The notes under the pieces were generated by a model, which saw nothing but the letters and a program-made list of their open reading frames with translations, was not told the origin of the DNA and did not search any database. 64,000 nt of DNA from Saccharicrinis sp963677655. Its GTDB lineage: Bacteria > Bacteroidota > Bacteroidia > Bacteroidales > Marinilabiliaceae. This document shows positions 59,684 to 64,000 of this stretch, one piece after another (positions within the stretch are counted from its first letter, which is position 1; every line of letters begins with the position of its first letter). The DNA lies in the NCBI GenBank assembly GCA_963677655.1, contig OY782088.1; one strand, written 5' to 3'. The position numbers were made by a program, and so were the translations under genes.

Positions 59684-60379
59684 ATGATAACTCTTAAAAA
59701 TATTGTAAAAAAATATGGTTCCACTACTGTTTTAGATGTAGAAGAACTACAAATAAATAAAGGTGAGATTTTTGGCCTGGTTGGGAACAATGGAGCTGGA
59801 AAAACCACTATGTTTTCTGCTTTGCTTGATTTAGTCAGACTATCGGAAGGTTTTATAGAAAACAATCAAATACCGGTTCATGAATCTGAGGATTGGAAAG
59901 TTTTTACTTCAGCCTATTTAGATGAAAAGTTTTTGATAGGATACCTGACTCCTATGGAGTATTTTGAAATGATTGGGCAACTTAAAAATATTTCTAAAGA
60001 TGAAATCATGGAATTCATTAACAGATTCTCTGAGTTTTTCAATGGCGAATTAGACGGAAAACAAAAATATATACGTAGTTATTCTAAAGGAAATCAGCAA
60101 AAGATTGGCGTTATAGGAGCATTAATTGGAAATCCACAAATTGTTATTTTAGATGAACCATTTAGTAACTTGGATCCTACATCTCAATATCGCTTGAGAA
60201 ATATTATAAAAGAATTCTCAGAAGAAAATAATAGTACAGTGTTAATTTCAAGTCATGATTTAAACCATGTTGCTGAGTTATGTACACGTATCGTAATTCT
60301 TGAAAAAGGAAAGATTGTAGATGATGTTAAAACATCAGGTGAAACAATGGCTAAATTGGAAAGTTATTTTTCAGTATAA
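59684..60379 (+). CDS. ABC transporter ATP-binding protein
   Basis: A 231-residue ATPase. Walker A is GLVGNNGAGKTT (about 33-44), the signature motif appears as YSKGNQQKIG (in place of LSGGQ), Walker B is IVILDEPFSNLD, and the switch His lies in VLISSHDLNHV. The altered signature (SKGNQQK) is common in ABC-2 type export ATPases. It pairs with the DUF5687 permease to form an exporter or membrane-stress transporter. A strong terminator follows. Confidence 0.93.
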   Translation: MITLKNIVKKYGSTTVLDVEELQINKGEIFGLVGNNGAGKTTMFSALLDLVRLSEGFIENNQIPVHESEDWKVFTSAYLDEKFLIGYLTPMEYFEMIGQLKNISKDEIMEFINRFSEFFNGELDGKQKYIRSYSKGNQQKIGVIGALIGNPQIVILDEPFSNLDPTSQYRLRNIIKEFSEENNSTVLISSHDLNHVAELCTRIVILEKGKIVDDVKTSGETMAKLESYFSV

Positions 60380-60397
60380 GTAAGAACTTAAAACATT

Positions 60398-60440
60398 AGC
60401 CCTCCTGTTTAGTTTTTTATATAAACAGGAGGGCTTTTAT
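60398..60440. terminator. Terminator after the ABC transporter genes
   Basis: AGCCCTCCTGTTTA (60398-60411) pairs perfectly with TAAACAGGAGGGCT (60422-60435) and continues with TTTT. Convergent gene 60463-60954 ends 23 bases away, so both can use it. Confidence 0.9.
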
Positions 60441-60462
60441 ATTATATAAGAAGAAATAATAA

Positions 60463-60954
60463 TTAAAACCCTACTCTACTTTTAACTTCTCTTATTTCAT
60501 ACGAAAGATTCCCTTTTATTACAGATGATGCATATTCAAACAATGAAGATGTTTTTGAACTGGTTAATTCCGAATATTTAGCATGATTATCATAATCAAC
60601 AAGTAGAAATTTATCTACTAACTCTATTCCCTTGGGAAGGTTAGCTATATTTCCAATAGTTAATACCCCGGAATTATTAATATATCCGGCACATAACACA
60701 TTTATAGTTACTTCGCTACCTTTATTCATATTTTTAGCTAAATACTCAATATCCAAAAAATCTAATGCTTCGGCACTAAAACTCATTTCTCCTGAAATCA
60801 TAAATGAAACAGGATAAATTTCTATTGTATTAAAATTTTGTACATTTTCCGGCACTTTAACCAGGTATAATCCTTTAGATTGTTTTGTATCTTTAATTTT
60901 AAGAAATGCATTGGTTTCTTTTTCACCTTGAAGAGATTTTATAGGTATGATCAT
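60463..60954 (-). CDS. Hypothetical protein, unknown family
   Basis: A 163-residue protein without a signal or membrane helix and without a recognised domain. It is predicted to be mixed alpha/beta: MIIPIKSLQGEKETNAFLKIKD, GLYLVKVPENVQNFNTIEIYPVSFMISG, an acidic ALDFLDIEYLAKNM helix and FLLVDYDNHAKYSEL. The codon use and length look like those of a real gene, and it has a terminator. It stands alone between the ABC pair and the VIT-VWA gene. The gap upstream (60955-61191) shows nothing identifiable. Confidence 0.5.
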   Translation of the reverse strand: MIIPIKSLQGEKETNAFLKIKDTKQSKGLYLVKVPENVQNFNTIEIYPVSFMISGEMSFSAEALDFLDIEYLAKNMNKGSEVTINVLCAGYINNSGVLTIGNIANLPKGIELVDKFLLVDYDNHAKYSELTSSKTSSLFEYASSVIKGNLSYEIREVKSRVGF

Positions 60955-61191
60955 ATTTTGATTGTTAAATTTTATATTGTTTTTAATTCACTATTAATCT
61001 TTTACAGATGTTTTAATATAATTTATACCTAAATCACATTAACCACCATCGACTAACAGCTAAAACTTAGTATATAAAAATAGTCATACTTTTTATCCAT
61101 TAACAAAACTGTTTGCTGTTTTACAACAGTAACAAAATAAGTAAATGTATCCCCCTTTATGGTTATTGGGAACCTCTTCCCTTTCAGAATT

Positions 61192-63483
61192 TTATTTCAA
61201 TGAAAAAGCAATTGGAATTGTATATAAAGTTTTAACAAGCTTTCCTCTTTGTTTACCGGCTTTCCATTTGGGCATTGATTTTACAATTCTTATTGCTTCT
61301 GCATCTAATTCCGGACTAATACTCCTCACTACTTTTATATCTATAATTGAACCATCTGTATCAACTGAAAAACTAATATAAACTCTTCCTTCTATACTAT
61401 TTTCAGCGGCAACTTTAGGATATATAATATTTTCTGATATATATTTTTTCAACATATCTTCACCTCCAGGAAATTCGGGCATTTCTTCCACTGTAAAGAA
61501 AACAGGTGCAGCATCAGCCTCTTCCTCTTCATAGTATTCCAAATCAACCTCCAAATCCTCACACACTTCAACTTCATCGTCAATAATATTTAATTCTCCT
61601 ATTGCAAAGTCACTTACTCCCTGAGGCATAGGATTTGGCTGAACTATTGTTTCCAGTTTTCCATCTGAATTTGACATAACAGAGTCAACGGCAATAAAAG
61701 AAGTATATTGAGTTAAAAGATTATACTTTAAACCGAGTGCAATAATTTCATTTTTCTTATCCTCATTATACCCTAAGCTGTTATAATCAGAAAGCAGACT
61801 TAGCTTTTCCCTTGCCCATAAATACTTTAATCCCTGATCAAATTTTGCATTAACAGAACTGAATTTTAACTGTTTTGATATAATTTTGTCTCCATTTTCG
61901 CCCTCTATAATTAGTTCACCATTTCCTGCTCCTTTATATTTTCCTGTAATCACAATTGGTCTATCAGCAAAAAGGTCTGGTACTTTTTGCGGTAGTACAT
62001 CATAAACTTCAATACCTTTAAAATGATATTTAATATTGGTAAAAACTGGGTTAGATATGTAATTGATAAATTTATTGGCAAGTACTTCTGCTCTACTCTT
62101 GTTTTCAGCAACAAATGATTCTCCATAACCTACTCTTGCCATTCCTTCAATAATGAAGCGATTTACACTAGTACCAATTCCAAAAGAAAAAAAGTTTGCT
62201 TCACCTAAGTTTGCTCGTATATAATCGAAAGTCTCTTTTTCAACTGTTACATATCCATCAGTCAGAATAACAAATGATCTGGAGAAATCCTCCTTAGAGT
62301 TTAAATTCATAGCTGATTTAAGTGCCTCTAATAATTCTGTACTTCCGCCACCGGTATGCGAATCCATATAATTAATAGCCTGAATAATATTTTCTTTTGT
62401 AGCGGGAATAGATTGAGGTGAATACATATTGGATCCTCCAGCAAAAAACACGATGTTAAACAAATCGTTTGCATCTAACTTTTCAAGTACCTCCTTCATA
62501 ATCATTTTTGAAATTTCTAAAGGAAATCCATGCATAGATCCGGAAATATCAACAATAAATACATACTCGCGTTTTGGCATTTCCTTGCTCATAACCCTTG
62601 TTGGAGGCTCTGTCAGTGCTAGAAAATACTTTTCTCCTTGAGTGTCTTCATATATAAGTACTCCTGATTCTACATTATTTCCTGCAAGTTTATATCTGCA
62701 GATAAAATCACGATTACCCCCATATTCATCGTCAAGAACCAAAACAGCATTATTTTTGCTCTGAAAATTTATTTCACATTTGTGTGTAGCACAACTTATC
62801 TCTTGTATTGGCATTCCTGCAGTTAAATTTACCGTAATATTAAGTTTTGAGACAGGTTTTATACCACTATGCAAAAATGGATTCAAAACAGTATTGGCAC
62901 CCTCCTCTTTATTACCTTTTTTATTCACATAATGAGGACCAACAACTGTTGGATATATAAATTCGTAAATCTTATCTGTAGATAGCAATGATTCTACGTA
63001 AGTCATTAATACCTCTACTGTAGCTCCAGGTGTAATATTAGCCACCTTCATTTTAAATACATTAGGTTTATCTTCTTCAAGCAAAGAAACAGTTTTACCT
63101 TTTTTCTTTGCTTGATTATAAAGCTTGTGCGCCAGTTCTTTCTCTTGAATTTCTGCCTTTATAATCCTGTCATTAACTTTCATGACCATGTTATAAACTG
63201 CAGCCCTTGTTGATGCAGGAAAAACATAGATAGCTTCAATGGTACTTTGTCCGGTATTGGTATAAACTTGTTTTACATTTACGTTAGCAATAACACCAGA
63301 AATATCTACTGTTACATCTGTTGATTTTAAAGGCAATTGAGCTACTTCATCATTATCCTGAAGAACCACAAAATAAGGTAAAGAATTTACATTTGGTTTA
63401 TTATCGTCTGCAAAAACATGAATACTAAATACTACAGGAACAACGATGATTAATAATCTTTTTAAGAAATTCTGCTTTTTCAT
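61192..63483 (-). CDS. VIT and von Willebrand A domain protein with TonB C-terminal domain
   Basis: A 763-residue exported protein. The signal NFLKRLLIIVVPVVFSIHVFA precedes a VIT domain (about 45-165, with QLPLKSTDVTVDISGVIANVNVKQVYTN and EAIYVFPASTRAAVYNMVM). A VWA domain (about 300-480) has the MIDAS motif VFIVDISGSMHG. A helical stretch and an acidic linker (EVCEDLEVDLEYYEEEE) follow. The last 95 residues are a TonB C-terminal-type domain: MPEFPGGEDMLKKYISENIIYPKVA and GRVYISFSVDTDGSIIDIKVVRSISPELD. The combination of VIT-VWA with TonB_C is unusual. ATG 63483 is chosen; an upstream Met at 63519 lies outside the signal peptide. No TonB box or ExbBD gene is adjacent. Confidence 0.9.
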   Translation of the reverse strand: MKKQNFLKRLLIIVVPVVFSIHVFADDNKPNVNSLPYFVVLQDNDEVAQLPLKSTDVTVDISGVIANVNVKQVYTNTGQSTIEAIYVFPASTRAAVYNMVMKVNDRIIKAEIQEKELAHKLYNQAKKKGKTVSLLEEDKPNVFKMKVANITPGATVEVLMTYVESLLSTDKIYEFIYPTVVGPHYVNKKGNKEEGANTVLNPFLHSGIKPVSKLNITVNLTAGMPIQEISCATHKCEINFQSKNNAVLVLDDEYGGNRDFICRYKLAGNNVESGVLIYEDTQGEKYFLALTEPPTRVMSKEMPKREYVFIVDISGSMHGFPLEISKMIMKEVLEKLDANDLFNIVFFAGGSNMYSPQSIPATKENIIQAINYMDSHTGGGSTELLEALKSAMNLNSKEDFSRSFVILTDGYVTVEKETFDYIRANLGEANFFSFGIGTSVNRFIIEGMARVGYGESFVAENKSRAEVLANKFINYISNPVFTNIKYHFKGIEVYDVLPQKVPDLFADRPIVITGKYKGAGNGELIIEGENGDKIISKQLKFSSVNAKFDQGLKYLWAREKLSLLSDYNSLGYNEDKKNEIIALGLKYNLLTQYTSFIAVDSVMSNSDGKLETIVQPNPMPQGVSDFAIGELNIIDDEVEVCEDLEVDLEYYEEEEADAAPVFFTVEEMPEFPGGEDMLKKYISENIIYPKVAAENSIEGRVYISFSVDTDGSIIDIKVVRSISPELDAEAIRIVKSMPKWKAGKQRGKLVKTLYTIPIAFSLK

Positions 63484-63682
63484 AATCGTATAGGTTTTAA
63501 TATTTAATTTGAATGGCATGTCTTTTTCAAATCAACATCAATACCGCATATTTTACGAAACAACTTCACAAAGAAACTAATTGAAGCATATAGAATTGAT
63601 TACCAGAATATTAAACTAATAAAAAACTAAAGATAAATAATTATTTTAATAATTTCCTATAAATGACCATACTATTTAAATT

Positions 63683-63757
63683 CGCCCGATAGGGCGATAA
63701 TGTATTGCATTTTTTGAAGAATTAATGGTGTTCAATAGAGTCCCACCAGGGATGAAC
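63683..63757. repeat. Two short palindromes in the 63.5-63.8 kb gap
   Basis: CGCCC/GGGCG (63683-63687, 63692-63696) and a second hairpin with outer GTTCA/TGAAC (63730-63734, 63753-63757) and inner GTCCC/GGGA. These G+C-rich spots stand out in the AT-rich gap and look like a REP-type intergenic repeat. Confidence 0.5.
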
Positions 63758-63802
63758 TATCAATTAATACTAATTTAAAAATCTATCGAAAGTATAAGTA
63801 AA

Positions 63803-64000
63803 CTAAGAAATAATTTTCGTTTTTAACCAGATAAAACTTTTAATTAAGGAAAAGGCTATTAAACCAATTATTAATCCTATTGTTAGCTCAGCTATTATAT
63901 TAGGTATAGCCTGAAACCATTCCTGAATTTGATGAATGTTATGAGCAAATATTCCACCTGCCACAACAAGCATAGCAATTGTTCCAATAATTGCTAACAT
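63803..64000 (-). CDS. Membrane protein, probable DUF808 family (C-terminal part, partial)
   Basis: The visible 65 residues are the end of a membrane protein whose start is beyond the window. They read LAIIGTIAMLVVAGGIFAHNIHQIQEWF, then IIAELTIGLIIGLIAFSLIKSFIWLK. The two helices and the IIGTxAMLxVxGGI-x-x-H pattern are those at the C-terminus of DUF808 (YedI-like) inner-membrane proteins. The Met at the window edge may be internal. The function of DUF808 is unknown. Confidence 0.55.
   Translation of the reverse strand: MLAIIGTIAMLVVAGGIFAHNIHQIQEWFQAIPNIIAELTIGLIIGLIAFSLIKSFIWLKTKIIS

Noticed and set aside
61145..61381. 78-codon plus-strand frame at the 3' end of the VIT-VWA gene
   Set aside because: It overlaps the TonB_C coding sequence in antisense; no protein features.
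1..64000. CRISPR arrays, prophage, tRNA or rRNA genes
   Set aside because: No regularly spaced repeats, phage structural genes, cloverleaf-like or rRNA-like sequences were noticed on reading; a scan with dedicated tools could still find a short tRNA.

Overview
The window is AT-rich DNA from a member of the Bacteroidota. The evidence is an outer-membrane nuclease ending in a type IX secretion (Por) sorting domain, promoters with the Bacteroidota -33 TTTG / -7 TANNTTTG pattern, start regions without Shine-Dalgarno sequences, and families typical of the phylum: fused alpha/beta branched-chain E1, DUF5687 ABC permease, GYDIA kinase, FadL/GDSL pair and SiaC. Indolepyruvate:ferredoxin oxidoreductase beside aerobic-type acyl-CoA dehydrogenase and glutathione peroxidase suggests a facultative marine or sediment organism. 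The family cannot be fixed from sequence alone. No rRNA, tRNA or CRISPR array was seen.

Layout. 1-4.3 kb: end of asnB, the chaperone clpB, and a cysteine-rich lipoprotein followed by a PepSY membrane protein. 4.3-12.4 kb: a POTRA/beta-barrel protein and a Tricorn-like protease, with an IS256-family element between them and an IS4-family element just beyond the protease; both look complete and have recognisable target duplications. 12.4-14.3 kb: a PhnP-like hydrolase and glycerate kinase. 14.5-25.6 kb: nine consecutive plus-strand genes, the most notable part of the window. Methylcrotonyl-CoA carboxylase (both subunits), a methylglutaconyl-CoA-type hydratase and an acyl-CoA dehydrogenase, which convert leucine-derived acyl-CoA towards HMG-CoA, are followed directly by type 2 IPP isomerase, class II HMG-CoA reductase, a GYDIA kinase, diphosphomevalonate decarboxylase and mevalonate kinase. 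HMG-CoA is the product of the first block and the substrate of the second. Neither HMG-CoA lyase nor HMG-CoA synthase lies in the window.

25.7-41.5 kb is mostly housekeeping: RluA-type pseudouridine synthase, PlsC, YkgJ-like protein, SfsA, a SWIM/SNF2 helicase, thioesterase, threonine aldolase, glutathione peroxidase, a C_GCAxxG_C_C protein, a UPF0126 membrane protein, SiaC, a GH13 amylase and the T9SS-sorted nuclease. At 41.8-44.1 kb a BlaI/BlaR1-type pair has a promoter whose -7 box lies exactly between two palindromic operators, and the sensor has a long coiled coil instead of a penicillin-binding domain. Next come an unrecognised internally duplicated protein, iorAB, a MEKHLA/PAS protein and an operon of branched-chain E2, fused E1 and flavodoxin; this complex could supply the branched acyl-CoA for the leucine block.

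53-64 kb holds an M13 peptidase lipoprotein, a FadL porin with a GDSL lipoprotein, an ABC exporter pair, an unknown protein, a VIT-VWA-TonB_C fusion and the end of a DUF808-like membrane protein. Many convergent gene pairs are separated by clear hairpin terminators. All calls were made by reading the sequence; no database search was run.
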